Source: Ilex aquifolium (Eukaryota > Streptophyta > Magnoliopsida > Aquifoliales > Aquifoliaceae). From it: 64,000 nt of DNA. Position 1 is the first letter of the stretch, and every line of letters starts with the position of its first letter. This document shows positions 14,301-26,149 of this stretch, piece by piece. The notes beneath the pieces are model-generated. The model made no database searches, was not told the origin of the DNA, and was given only the letters and a program-made list of their open reading frames with translations. The stretch is taken from NCBI GenBank assembly GCA_951799425.1, contig OX637399.1:36801701-36865700 (forward strand). The letters run 5' to 3'. The translations under genes were made by a program, and so were the position numbers.

Positions 14301-15139
14301 TAGGGATTGAAGAATTCTTTACAATGCCGCAAGAATCATCTTAATCAGAGACCGGAGCAAAAAGTTATGTCAGAAATACTAAAGAATGGGAAATTACTTT
14401 TTTTTTCCTTGTGGAGGGAATGGCCAACTATACCAAACTTCCATCACAATTTCGAACTTGTTAGAAGATGAATCACCAATTTTGATCTCAATATATTGGT
14501 TTGGGTTTCAAGTTCTCTTTGCAATGCCGTAAGTATTAGTTCAATCCGAGTTCGGGAGAAAGAGTTATGTCGGATATAATATTTCATTTTAAAGGAGGAC
14601 TACTTATTACACAAAACTTGCGTTACAATAGAGCCCATGCTAGAGGATTTTTCATGACTTTTGATGTGAATAAAATGGTTAGGAATTGAAGAATTCTTTA
14701 CAATGCCGCAAGAATCATCTTAATCAGAGACCGGAGCAAAAAGTTATGTCAGAAATACTAAAGATTGGGAAATTACTTTTTTTTTTCCTTGTGGAGGGGA
14801 ATGGCCAACTATACCAAACTTCCATCTTCGAACTTGTTAGAAGATGAATCACCAATTTTGATCTCAATATATTGGTTAGGCTTTCAAGTTCTCATTGCAA
14901 TGCCGCAAGAATTAGCTCAATCAGAGTTCGGGAGAAAAAGTTATGTCCGATATAATATTTCATTTTAAAGGAGGACTACTTATTACACAAAACTTGCATT
15001 ACAATAGAGCCCATGCTAGAGGATTTTTCATGACTTTTGATGTGAATAAAATGGTTAGGGATTGAAGAATTCTTTACAATGCCGCAAGAATCATCTTAAT
15101 CAGAGACCGGAGCAAAAAGTTAAGTCAGAAATACTGAAG
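11363..15139 (+). repeat. 10-monomer HOR, copy 1 (3777 bp)
   Basis: Starts: 11363 A, 11743 B, 12119 C/A (ttctttgtggaggg), 12498 A, 12878 B (attggaaaatt), 13254 B (gacc, gagag), 13630 Ca, 14009 B (ggctttc), 14385 Ca, 14764 B. All ten starts recur 3777 bp later, with the same private variants (ttaagtcag, ttctttgtgg, attggaaaatt, agatgatttttcatgaattt). Inside the unit, 13630-14384 and 14385-15139 are themselves a two-monomer duplication with a 755 bp shift. Confidence 0.92.
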
Positions 15140-18100
15140 ATTGGGAAATTACTTTTTTTTGCCTTGTGGAGGGGAATGGCCAACTATACCAAATTTCCAT
15201 CACAATTTCGAACTTGTTAGAAGATGAATCACCAATTTTGATCTGAATATATTGGTTTGGGTTTCAAGTTCTCTTTGCAATGCCGCAAGAATTAGCTCAA
15301 TCCGAGTTCGGGAGAAAGAGTTATGTCGGATATAATATTTCATTTTAAAGGAGGACTACTTATTACACAAAACTTGCGTTACAATAGAGCCCATGCTAGA
15401 GGATTTTTCATGACTTTTGATGTGAATAAAATGGTTAGGGATTGAAGAATTCTTTACAATGCCGCAAGAATCATCTTAATCAGAGACCGGAGCAAAAAGT
15501 TATGTCAGAAATACTAAAGATTGTGAAATTACTTTTTTTTTTCCTTGTGGAGGGGAATGACCAACTATACCAAACTTCCATCTTCGAACTTGTTAGAAGA
15601 TGAATCACCAATTTTGATCTCAATATATTGGTTAGGGTTTCAAGTTCTCATTGCAATGCCGCAAGAATTAGCTCAATCAGAGTTCGGGAGAAAAAGTTAT
15701 GTCCGATATAATATTTCATTTTAAAGGAGGACTACTTATTACACAAAACTTGCATTACAATAGAGCCCATGCTAGAGGATTTTTCATGACTTTTGATGTG
15801 AATAAAATGGTTAGGGATTGAAGAATTCTTTACAATGCCGCAAGAATCATCTTAATCAGAGACCGGAGCAAAAAGTTATGTCAGAAATACTAAAGAATGG
15901 GAAATTACTTTTTTTTTCTTTGTGGAGGGAATGGCCAACTATACCAAACTTCCATCACAATTTCGAACTTGTTAGAAGATGAATCACCAATTTTGATCTC
16001 AATATATTGGTTTGGGTTTCAAGTTCTCTTTGCAATGCCGCAAGAATTAGCTCAATCCGAGTTCGGGAGAAAGAGTTATGTCGGATATAATATTTCATTT
16101 TAAAGGAGGACTACTTATTACACAAAACTTGCGTTACAATAGAGTCCATGCTAGAGGATTTTTCCTGACTTTTGATGTGAATAAAATGGTTAGGGATTGA
16201 AGAATTCTTTACAATGCCGCAAGAATCATCTTAATCAGAGACCGGAGCAAAAAGTTATGTCAGAAATACTGAAGATTGGGAAATTACTTTTTTTTGCCTT
16301 GTGGAGGGGAATGTCCAACTATACCAAACTTCCATCACAATTTCGAACTTGTTAGAAGATGAATCACCAATTTTGATCTCAATATATTGGTTTGGGTTTC
16401 AAGTTCTCTTTGCAATGCCGCAAGAATTAGCTCAATCCGAGTTCGGGAGAAAGAGTTATGTCGGATATAATATTTCATTTTAAAGGAGGACTACTTATTA
16501 CACAAAACTTGCGTTACAATAGAGCCCATGCTAGAGGATTTTTCATGACTTTTGATGTGAATAAAATGGTTAGGAATTGAAGAATGCTTTACAATGCTGC
16601 AAGAATCATCTTAATCAGAGACCGGAGCAAAAAATTATGTCAGAAATACTAAAGATTGGAAAATTACTTTTTTTTTTCCTTGTGGAGGGGAATGGCCAAC
16701 TATACCAAACTTCCATCTTCGAACTTGTTAGAAGATGAATCACCAATTTTGATCTCAATATATTGGTTAGGGTTTCAAGTTCTCATTGCAATGCCGCAAG
16801 AATTAGCTCAATCAGAGTTCGGGAGAAAAAGTTATGTCCGATATAATATTTCATTTTAAAGGAGGACTACTTATTACACAAAACTTGCATTACAATAGAG
16901 CCCATGCTAGATGATTTTTCATGAATTTTGATGTGAATAAAATGGTTAGGGATTGAAGAATTCTTTACAATGCCGCAAGAATCATCTTAATCAGAGACCG
17001 GAGCAAAAAGTTATGTAAGAAATACTAAAGATTGGGAAATTACTTTTTTTTTTCCTTGTGGAGGGGAATGACCAACTATACCAAACTTCCATCTTCGAAC
17101 TTGTTAGAAGATGAATCACCAATTTTGATCTCAATATATTGGTTAGGGTTTCAAGTTCTCATTGCAATGCCGCAAGAATTAGCTCAATGAGAGTTCGGGA
17201 GAAAAAGTTATGTCCGATATAATATTTCATTTTAAAGGAGGACTACTTATTACACAAAACTTGCATTACAATAGAGCCCATGCTAGAGGATTTTTCATGA
17301 CTTTTGATGTGAATAAAATGGTTAGGGATTGAAGAATTCTTTACAATGCCGCAAGAATCATCTTAATCAGAGACCGGAGCAAAAAGTTATGTCAGAAATA
17401 CTAAAGAATGGGAAATTACTTTTTTTTTCCTTGTGGAGGGAATGGCCAACTATACCAAACTTCCATCACAATTTCGAACTTGTTAGAAGATGAATCACCA
17501 ATTTTGATCTCAATATATTGGTTTGGGTTTCAAGTTCTCTTTGCAATGCCGTAAGTATTAGTTCAATCCGAGTTCGGGAGAAAGAGTTATGTCGGATATA
17601 ATATTTCATTTTAAAGGAGGACTACTTATTACACAAAACTTGCGTTACAATAGAGCCCATGCTAGAGGATTTTTCATGACTTTTGATGTGAATAAAATGG
17701 TTAGGAATTGAAGAATTCTTTACAATGCCGCAAGAATCATCTTAATCAGAGACCGGAGCAAAAAGTTATGTCAGAAATACTAAAGATTGGGAAATTACTT
17801 TTTTTTTTCCTTGTGGAGGGGAATGGCCAACTATACCAAACTTCCATCTTCGAACTTGTTAGAAGATGAATCACCAATTTTGATCTCAATATATTGGTTA
17901 GGCTTTCAAGTTCTCATTGCAATGCCGCAAGAATTAGCTCAATCAGAGTTCGGGAGAAAAAGTTATGTCCGATATAATATTTCATTTTAAAGGAGGACTA
18001 CTTATTACACAAAACTTGCATTACAATAGAGCCCATGCTAGAGGATTTTTCATGACTTTTGATGTGAATAAAATGGTTAGGGATTGAAGAATTCTTTACA

Positions 18101-18916
18101 ATGCCGCAAGAATCATCTTAATCAGAGACCGGAGCAAAAAGTTATGTCAGAAATACTAAAGAATGGGAAATTACTTTTTTTTTCCTTGTGGAGGGAATGG
18201 CCAACTATACCAAACTTCCATCACAATTTCGAACTTGTTAGAAGATGAATCACCAATTTTGATCTCAATATATTGGTTTGGGTTTCAAGTTCTCTTTGCA
18301 ATGCCGTAAGTATTAGTTCAATCCGAGTTCGGGAGAAAGAGTTATGTCGGATATAATATTTCATTTTAAAGGAGGACTACTTATTACACAAAACTTGCGT
18401 TACAATAGAGCCCATGCTAGAGGATTTTTCATGACTTTTGATGTGAATAAAATGGTTAGGAATTGAAGAATTCTTTACAATGCCGCAAGAATCATCTTAA
18501 TCAGAGACCGGAGCAAAAAGTTATGTCAGAAATACTAAAGATTGGGAAATTACTTTTTTTTTTCCTTGTGGAGGGGAATGGCCAACTATACCAAACTTCC
18601 ATCTTCGAACTTGTTAGAAGATGAATCACCAATTTTGATCTCAATATATTGGTTAGGCTTTCAAGTTCTCATTGCAATGCCGCAAGAATTAGCTCAATCA
18701 GAGTTCGGGAGAAAAAGTTATGTCCGATATAATATTTCATTTTAAAGGAGGACTACTTATTACACAAAACTTGCATTACAATAGAGCCCATGCTAGAGGA
18801 TTTTTCATGACTTTTGATGTGAATAAAATGGTTAGGGATTGAAGAATTCTTTACAATGCCGCAAGAATCATCTTAATCAGAGACCGGAGCAAAAAGTTAT
18901 GTAAGAAATACTAAAG
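15140..18916 (+). repeat. 10-monomer HOR, copy 2 (3777 bp)
   Basis: Starts: 15140 A, 15520 B, 15896 C/A, 16275 A, 16655 B, 17031 B, 17407 Ca, 17786 B, 18162 Ca, 18541 B. Every start is 3777 bp from its partner, and all variants I compared are shared. The duplication is therefore young relative to class divergence. It ends where 18917 begins with a C' instead of the A expected from the copy 1 order. Confidence 0.92.
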
Positions 18917-21900
18917 AATGGGAAATTACTTTTTTTTTCCTTGTGGAGAAGAATGGCCAACTATACCAAACTTCCATCACAATTTCGAACTTGTTAGAAG
19001 ATGAATCACCAATTTTGATCTCAATATATTTGTTAGGGTTTCAAGTTCTCTTTGCAATGCCGTAAGTATTAGCTCAATCCGAGTTCGGGAGAAAGAGTTA
19101 TGTCGGATATAATATTTCATTTTAAAGGAGGACTACTTATTACACAAAACTTGCGTTACAATAGAGTCCATGCTAGAGGATTTTTCATGACTTTTGATGT
19201 GAATGAAATGGTTAGGGATTGAAGAATTCTTTACAATGCCGCAAGAATCATCTTAATCAGAGACCGGAGCAAAAAGTTATGTCAGAAATACTGAAGATTG
19301 GGAAATTACTTTTTTTTGCCTTGTGGAGGGGAATGGCCAACTATACCAAATTTCCATCACAATTTTGAACTTGTTAGAAGATGAATCACCAATTTTGATC
19401 TCAATATATTGGTTTGGGTTTCAAGTTCTCTTTGCAATGCCGCAAGAATTAGCTCAATCCGAGTTCGGGAGAAAGAGTTATGTCGGATATAATATTTCAT
19501 TTTAAAGGAGGACTACTTATTACACAAAACTTGCATTACAATAGAGCCCATGCTAGAGGATTTTTCATGACTTTTGATGTGAATAAAATGGTTAGGGATT
19601 GAAGAATTCTTTACAATGCCGCAAGAATCATCTTAATCAGAGACCGGAGCAAAAAGTTATGTCAGAAATACTAAAGATTGTGAAATTACTTTTTTTTTTC
19701 CTTGTGGAGGGGAATGACCAACTATACCAAACTTCCATCTTCGAACTTGTTAGAAGATGAATCACCAATTTTGATCTCAATATATTGGTTAGGGTTTCAA
19801 GTTCTCATTGCAATGCCGCAAGAATTAGCTCAATCAGAGTTCGGGAGAAAAAGTTATGTCCGATATAATATTTCATTTTAAAGGAGGACTACTTATTACA
19901 CAAAACTTGCATTACAATAGAGCCCATGCTAGAGGATTTTTCATGACTTTTGATGTGAATAAAATGGTTAGGGATTGAAGAATTCTTTACAATGCCGCAA
20001 GAATCATCTTAATCAGAGACCGGAGCAAAAAGTTATGTCAGAAATACTAAAGAATGGGAAATTACTTTTTTTTTCCTTGTGGAGGGAATGGCCAACTATA
20101 CCAAACTTCCATCACAATTTCGAACTTGTTAGAAGATGAATCACCAATTTTGATCTGAATATATTTGTTAGGGTTTCAAGTTCTCTTTGCAATGCCGTAA
20201 GTATTAGCTCAATCCGAGTTCGGGAGAAAGAGTTATGTCGGATATAATATTTCATTTTAAAGGAGGACTACTTATTACACAAAACTTGCGTTACAATAGA
20301 GTCCATGCTAGAGGATTTTTCCTGACTTTTGATGTGAATAAAATGGTTAGGGATTGAAGAATTCTTTACAATGCCGCAAGAATCATCTTAATCAGAGACC
20401 GGAGCAAAAAGTTATGTCAGAAATACTGAAGATTGGGAAATTACTTTTTTTTGCCTTGTGGAGGGGAATGTCCAACTATACCAAACGTCCATCACAATTT
20501 CGAACTTGTTAGAAGATGAATCACCAATTTTGATCTCAATATATTGGTTTGGGTTTCAAGTTCTCTTTGCAATGCCGCAAGAATTAGCTCAATCCGAGTT
20601 CGGGAGAAAGAGTTATGTCGGATATAATATTTCATTTTAAAGGAGGACTACTTATTACACAAAACTTGCGTTACAATAGAGCCCATGCTAGAGGATTTTT
20701 CATGACTTTTGATGTGAATAAAATGGTTAGGAATTGAAGAATGCTTTACAATGCTGCAAGAATCATCTTAATCAGAGACCGGAGCAAAAAGTTATGTCAG
20801 AAATACTAAAGATTGGGAAATTACTTTTTTTTTTCCTTGTGGAGGGGAATGGCCAACTATACCAAACTTCCATCTTCGAACTTGTTAGAAGATGAATCAC
20901 CAATTTTGATCTCAATATATTGGTTAGGGTTTCAAGTTCTCATTGCAATGCCGCAAGAATTAGCTCAATCAGAGTTCGGGAGAAAAAGTTATGTCCGATA
21001 TAATATTTCATTTTAAAGGAGGACTACTTATTACACAAAACTTGCATTACAATAGAGCCCATGCTAGAGGATTTTTCATGACTTTTGATGTGAATAAAAT
21101 GGTTAGGGATTGAAGAATTCTTTACAATGCCGCAAGAATCATCTTAATCAGAGACCGGAGCAAAAAGTTATGTAAGAAATACTAAAGATTGGGAAATTAC
21201 TTTTTTTTTTCCTTGTGGAGGGGAATGACCAACTATACCAAACTTCCATCTTCGAACTTGTTAGAAGATGAATCACCAATTTTGATCTCAATATATTGGT
21301 TAGGGTTTCAAGTTCTCATTGCAATGCCGCAAGAATTAGCTCAATGAGAGTTCGGGAGAAAAAGTTATGTCCGATATAATATTTCATTTTAAAGGAGGAC
21401 TACTTATTACACAAAACTTGCATTACAATAGAGCCCATGCTAGAGGATTTTTCATGACTTTTGATGTGAATAAAATGGTTAGGGATTGAAGAATTCTTTA
21501 CAATGCCGCAAGAATCATCTTAATCAGAGACCGGAGCAAAAAGTTATGTCAGAAATACTAAAGAATGGGAAATTACTTTTTTTTTCCTTGTGGAGGGAAT
21601 GGCCAACTATACCAAACTTCCATCACAATTTCGAACTTGTTAGAAGATGAATCACCAATTTTGATCTCAATATATTGGTTTGGGTTTCAAGTTCTCTTTG
21701 CAATGCCGTAAGTATTAGCTCAATCCGAGTTCGGGAGAAAGAGTTATGTCGGATATAATATTTCATTTTAAAGGAGGACTACTTATTACACAAAACTTGC
21801 GTTACAATAGAGCCCATGCTAGAGGATTTTTCATGACTTTTGATGTGAATAAAATGGTTAGGAATTGAAGAATTCTTTACAATGCCGCAAGAATCATTTT

Positions 21901-22318
21901 AATCAGAGACCGGAGCAAAAAGTTATGTCAGAAATACTAAAGATTGGGAAATTACTTTTTTTTTTCCTTGTGGAGGGGAATGGCCAACTATACCAAACTT
22001 CCATCTTCGAACTTGTTAGAAGATGAATCACCAATTTTGATCTCAATATATTGGTTAGGCTTTCAAGTTCTCATTGCAATGCCGCAAGAATTAGCTCAAT
22101 CAGAGTTCGGGAGAAAAAGTTATGTCCGATATAATATTTTATTTTAAAGGAGGACTACTTATTACACAAAACTTGCATTACAATAGAGCCCATGCTAGAG
22201 GATTTTTCATGACTTTTGATGTGAATAAAATGGTTAGGGATTGAAGAATTCTTTACAATGCCGCAAGAATCATCTTAATCAGAGACCGGAGCAAAAAGTT
22301 ATGTCAGAAATACTAAAG
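18917..22318 (+). repeat. C'-headed HOR block, 9 monomers (3402 bp)
   Basis: Starts: 18917 C', 19297 A (caattttgaac), 19677 B, 20053 C, 20432 A (ccaaacgtcc), 20812 B, 21188 B (gacc, gagag), 21564 Ca, 21943 B (attttattttaa). The acgtcc change at 20487 recurs at 29942 and 39777, each time in the fifth monomer of a 9-monomer block. These blocks therefore descend from one ancestor. Confidence 0.9.
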
Positions 22319-24213
22319 AATGGGAAATTACTTTTTTTTTCCTTGTGGAGAAGAATGGCCAACTATACCAAACTTCCATCACAATTTCGAACTTGTTAGA
22401 AGATGAATCACCAATTTTGATCTCAATATATTTGTTAGGGTTTCAAGTTCTCTTTGCAATGCCGTAAGTATTAGCTCAATCCGAGTTCGGGAGAAAGAGT
22501 TATGTCGGATATAATATTTCATTTTAAAGGAGGACTACTTATTACACAAAACTTGCGTTACAATAGAGTCCATGCTAGAGGATTTTTCATGACTTTTGAT
22601 GTGAATGAAATGGTTAGGGATTGAAGAATTCTTTACAATGCCGCAAGAATCATCTTAATCAGAGACCGGAGCAAAAAGTTATGTCAGAAATACTGAAGAT
22701 TGGGAAATTACTTTTTTTTGCCTTGTGGAGGGGAATGGCCAACTATACCAAATTTCCATCACAATTTCGAACTTGTTAGAAGATGAATCACCAATTTTGA
22801 TCTCAATATATTGGTTTGGGTTTCAAGTTCTCTTTGCAATGCCGCAAGAATTAGCTCAATCCGAGTTCGGGAGAAAGAGTTATGTCGGATATAATATTTC
22901 ATTTTAAAGGAGGACTACTTATTACACAAAACTTGCGTTACAATAGAGCCCATGCTAGAGGATTTTTCATGACTTTTGATGTGAATAAAATGGTTAGGGA
23001 TTGAAGAATTCTTTACAATGCCGCAAGAATCATCTTAATCAGAGACCGGAGCAAAAAGTTATGTCAGAAATACTAAAGATTGTGAAATTACTTTTTTTTT
23101 TCCTTGTGGAGGGGAATGACCAACTATACCAAACTTCCATCTTCGAACTTGTTAGAAGATGAATCACCAATTTTGATCTCAATATATTGGTTAGGGTTTC
23201 AAGTTCTCATTGCAATGCCGCAAGAATTAGCTCAATCAGAGTTCGGGAGAAAAAGTTATGTCCGATATAATATTTCATTTTAAAGGAGGACTACTTATTA
23301 CACAAAACTTGCATTACAATAGAGCCCATGCTAGAGGATTTTTCATGACTTTTGATGTGAATAAAATGGTTAGGGATTGAAGAATTCTTTACAATGCCGC
23401 AAGAATCATCTTAATCAGAGACCGGAGCAAAAAGTTATGTCAGAAATACTAAAGAATGGGAAATTACTTTTTTTTTCCTTGTGGAGGGAATGGCCAACTA
23501 TACCAAACTTCCATCACAATTTCGAACTTGTTAGAAGATGAATCACCAATTTTGATCTGAATATATTTGTTAGGGTTTCAAGTTCTCTTTGCAATGCCGT
23601 AAGTATTAGCTCAATCCGAGTTCGGGAGAAAGAGTTATGTCGGATATAATATTTCATTTTAAAGGAGGACTACTTATTACACAAAACTTGCGTTACAATA
23701 GAGTCCATGCTAGAGGATTTTTCCTGACTTTTGATGTGAATAAAATGGTTAGGGATTGAAGAATTCTTTACAATGCCGCAAGAATCATCTTAATCAGAGA
23801 CCGGAGCAAAAAGTTATGTCAGAAATACTGAAGATTGGGAAATTACTTTTTTTTGCCTTGTGGAGGGGAATGTCCAACTATACCAAACTTCCATCACAAT
23901 TTCGAACTTGTTAGAAGATGAATCACCAATTTTGATCTCAATATATTGGTTTGGGTTTCAAGTTCTCTTTGCAATGCCGCAAGAATTAGCTCAATCCGAG
24001 TTCGGGAGAAAGAGTTATGTCGGATATAATATTTCATTTTAAAGGAGGACTACTTATTACACAAAACTTGCGTTACAATAGAGCCCATGCTAGAGGATTT
24101 TTCATGACTTTTGATGTGAATAAAATGGTTAGGAATTGAAGAATGCTTTACAATGCTGCAAGAATCATCTTAATCAGAGACCGGAGCAAAAAGTTATGTC
24201 AGAAATACTAAAG
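22319..24213 (+). repeat. C'-headed HOR block, 5 monomers (1895 bp)
   Basis: Starts: 22319 C', 22699 A, 23079 B, 23455 C, 23834 A. It equals the first five monomers of the 9-monomer block. The missing B-B-Ca-B (about 1507 bp) is explained by one deletion. The last A keeps its usual gaatgc and tgctgc variants and is followed directly by the C' at 24214, so the junction lies between tgctgc (near 24158) and aatggg at 24214. Confidence 0.9.
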
Positions 24214-24593
24214 AATGGGAAATTACTTTTTTTTTCCTTGTGGAGAAGAATGGCCAACTATACCAAACTTCCATCACAATTTCGAACTTGTTAGAAGATG
24301 AATCACCAATTTTGATCTCAATATATTTGTTAGGGTTTCAAGTTCTCTTTGCAATGCCGTAAGTATTAGCTCAATCCGAGTTCGGGAGAAAGAGTTATGT
24401 CGGATATAATATTTCATTTTAAAGGAGGACTACTTATTACACAAAACTTGCGTTACAATAGAGTCCATGCTAGAGGATTTTTCATGACTTTTGATGTGAA
24501 TGAAATGGTTAGGGATTGAAGAATTCTTTACAATGCCGCAAGAATCATCTTAATCAGAGACCGGAGCAAAAAGTTATGTCAGAAATACTGAAG
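24214..24593 (+). repeat. Class C' monomer, reference copy (380 bp)
   Basis: Subtype of C with gagaagaatggcc in place of gagggaatggcc, tctcaatatatttg, gccgtaagtattagctc, gagtcc, ttttcatgac and the right-half variant gatgtgaatgaaatgg. From 18917 to 41608 it marks the start of each HOR block and is always followed by an A and then a B with attgtgaaatt. The nine block-head copies start at 18917, 22319, 24214, 28372, 31774, 34045, 35936, 38207 and 41608. Earlier gagaagaatgg copies lie at 9091 (hybrid), 9847 and 10983. None is seen to the right of 41608. Confidence 0.92.
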
Positions 24594-25349
24594 ATTGGGA
24601 AATTACTTTTTTTTGCCTTGTGGAGGGGAATGGCCAACTATACCAAATTTCCATCACAATTTCGAACTTGTTAGAAGATGAATCACCAATTTTGATCTCA
24701 ATATATTGGTTTGGGTTTCAAGTTCTCTTTGCAATGCCGCAAGAATTAGCTCAATCCGAGTTCGGGAGAAAGAGTTATGTCGGATATAATATTTCATTTT
24801 AAAGGAGGACTACTTATTACACAAAACTTGCGTTACAATAGAGCCCATGCTAGAGGATTTTTCATGACTTTTGATGTGAATAAAATGGTTAGGGATTGAA
24901 GAATTCTTTACAATGCCGCAAGAATCATCTTAATCAGAGACCGGAGCAAAAAGTTATGTCAGAAATACTAAAGATTGTGAAATTACTTTTTTTTTTCCTT
25001 GTGGAGGGGAATGACCAACTATACCAAACTTCCATCTTCGAACTTGTTAGAAGATGAATCACCAATTTTGATCTCAATATATTGGTTAGGGTTTCAAGTT
25101 CTCATTGCAATGCCGCAAGAATTAGCTCAATCAGAGTTCGGGAGAAAAAGTTATGTCCGATATAATATTTCATTTTAAAGGAGGACTACTTATTACACAA
25201 AACTTGCATTACAATAGAGCCCATGCTAGAGGATTTTTCATGACTTTTGATGTGAATAAAATGGTTAGGGATTGAAGAATTCTTTACAATGCCGCAAGAA
25301 TCATCTTAATCAGAGACCGGAGCAAAAAGTTATGTCAGAAATACTAAAG

Positions 25350-25728
25350 AATGGGAAATTACTTTTTTTTTCCTTGTGGAGGGAATGGCCAACTATACCA
25401 AACTTCCATCACAATTTCGAACTTGTTAGAAGATGAATCACCAATTTTGATCTGAATATATTTGTTAGGGTTTCAAGTTCTCTTTGCAATGCCGTAAGTA
25501 TTAGCTCAATCCGAGTTCGGGAGAAAGAGTTATGTCGGATATAATATTTCATTTTAAAGGAGGACTACTTATTACACAAAACTTGCGTTACAATAGAGTC
25601 CATGCTAGAGGATTTTTCCTGACTTTTGATGTGAATAAAATGGTTAGGGATTGAAGAATTCTTTACAATGCCGCAAGAATCATCTTAATCAGAGACCGGA
25701 GCAAAAAGTTATGTCAGAAATACTGAAG
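25350..25728 (+). repeat. Class C monomer, reference copy (379 bp)
   Basis: Representative class C monomer. Diagnostic features are aaagaatggg at the start, a T9 tract followed by cc, gagggaatggcc (one G fewer than A), catcacaatttcg, tctgaatatatttgttaggg, gccgtaagtattagctc, tccgagttcggg, and in the right half cgttacaat, gagtcc and ttttcctgac. The tctg and gccgtaag variants place TGA and TAA stops in the frame that is open in A and B. A, B and C together make the 1135 bp trimer that recurs in the right part of the window. Confidence 0.93.
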
Positions 25729-25768
25729 ATTGGGAAATTACTTTTTTTTGCCTTGTGGAGGGGAATGT

Positions 25769-25943
25769 CCAACTATACCAAACTTCCATCACAATTTCGA
25801 ACTTGTTAGAAGATGAATCACCAATTTTGATCTCAATATATTGGTTTGGGTTTCAAGTTCTCTTTGCAATGCCGCAAGAATTAGCTCAATCCGAGTTCGG
25901 GAGAAAGAGTTATGTCGGATATAATATTTCATTTTAAAGGAGG
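25769..25943 (+). repeat. Left half-monomer (subrepeat L)
   Basis: Left half of a representative monomer, from ccaactatacc to the end of attttaaagg plus agg. It aligns with the right half that follows: ccaactataccaaacttcca with actacttattacacaaaact, ggtttcaagttctctttgca with gattgaagaattctttacaa, and caatgccgcaagaatta with caatgccgcaagaatca, then ttcgggagaaagagttatgt with accggagcaaaaagttatgt. The spacing of the shared caatgccgc landmark alternates between about 179 and about 197-201 bp through the array. The monomer therefore arose by duplication of a unit of roughly 180-190 bp, after which the halves diverged. Confidence 0.85.
25834..25843. other. Perfect 10 bp palindrome CAATATATTG
   Basis: The sequence equals its own reverse complement. 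It is present in the left half of most A and B monomers. In C, C' and A* it is broken because the run reads atatatttg, with tctg replacing tctc in many. It could form a short hairpin or be a dyad protein site. No function can be shown. Confidence 0.7.
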
Positions 25944-26149
25944 ACTACTTATTACACAAAACTTGCGTTACAATAGAGCCCATGCTAGAGGATTTTTCAT
26001 GACTTTTGATGTGAATAAAATGGTTAGGAATTGAAGAATGCTTTACAATGCTGCAAGAATCATCTTAATCAGAGACCGGAGCAAAAAGTTATGTCAGAAA
26101 TACTAAAGATTGGGAAATTACTTTTTTTTTTCCTTGTGGAGGGGAATGG
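25944..26149 (+). repeat. Right half-monomer (subrepeat R)
   Basis: Right half of the same unit, from actacttattac through the T tract and gaggggaatgg to the next ccaacta. It carries the EcoRI-type palindrome aagaattctt in most copies, although this copy has gaatgc. The extra length compared with L is at its 3' end, around the poly-T tract and gaggggaatg, which has no obvious counterpart in L. Each class has its own right-half variants: cattac and gagccc in B; cgttac, gagtcc and ttcctgac in C; cgttac and gagccc in most A. Confidence 0.83.
26122..26131 (+). other. Poly-T tract, class-diagnostic length
   Basis: This T10 run belongs to a class B monomer. The tract is T8 followed by G in class A, T9 in class C and T10 in class B, and the lengths are stable across the window with few exceptions. 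One exception is the B monomer at 41233, which has T9. The tract sits at the monomer start near a G-rich purine stretch. A long T tract once per 378 bp could favour bent or nucleosome-disfavouring DNA, but that is inference. Confidence 0.8.

Larger units (their letters stand above)
25729..26108 (+). repeat. Class A monomer, reference copy (380 bp)
   Basis: Representative class A monomer. Diagnostic features are gaagattggg at the start, a T8 tract (25742-25749) followed by gcc, gaggggaatg then tcc or gcc, the longer form catcacaatttcg, tctcaatatattggtttggg, tctctttgcaatgccgcaag, tccgagttcggg and gtcggat. The left half contains no in-frame stop, so a 60-codon open frame from a GTG appears in most A copies. 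In this copy the right half carries the linked variant aggaattgaagaatgc with tgctgc, which destroys the usual EcoRI site. Other A copies keep agggattgaagaattc. Confidence 0.93.

Noticed and set aside
11363..18916. The exact 3777 bp repeat as proof of an assembly error
   Set aside because: Recent unequal exchange gives the same picture, and neighbouring duplications of several ages exist. It can be neither confirmed nor excluded without reads, so it is kept as a finding with that caveat.
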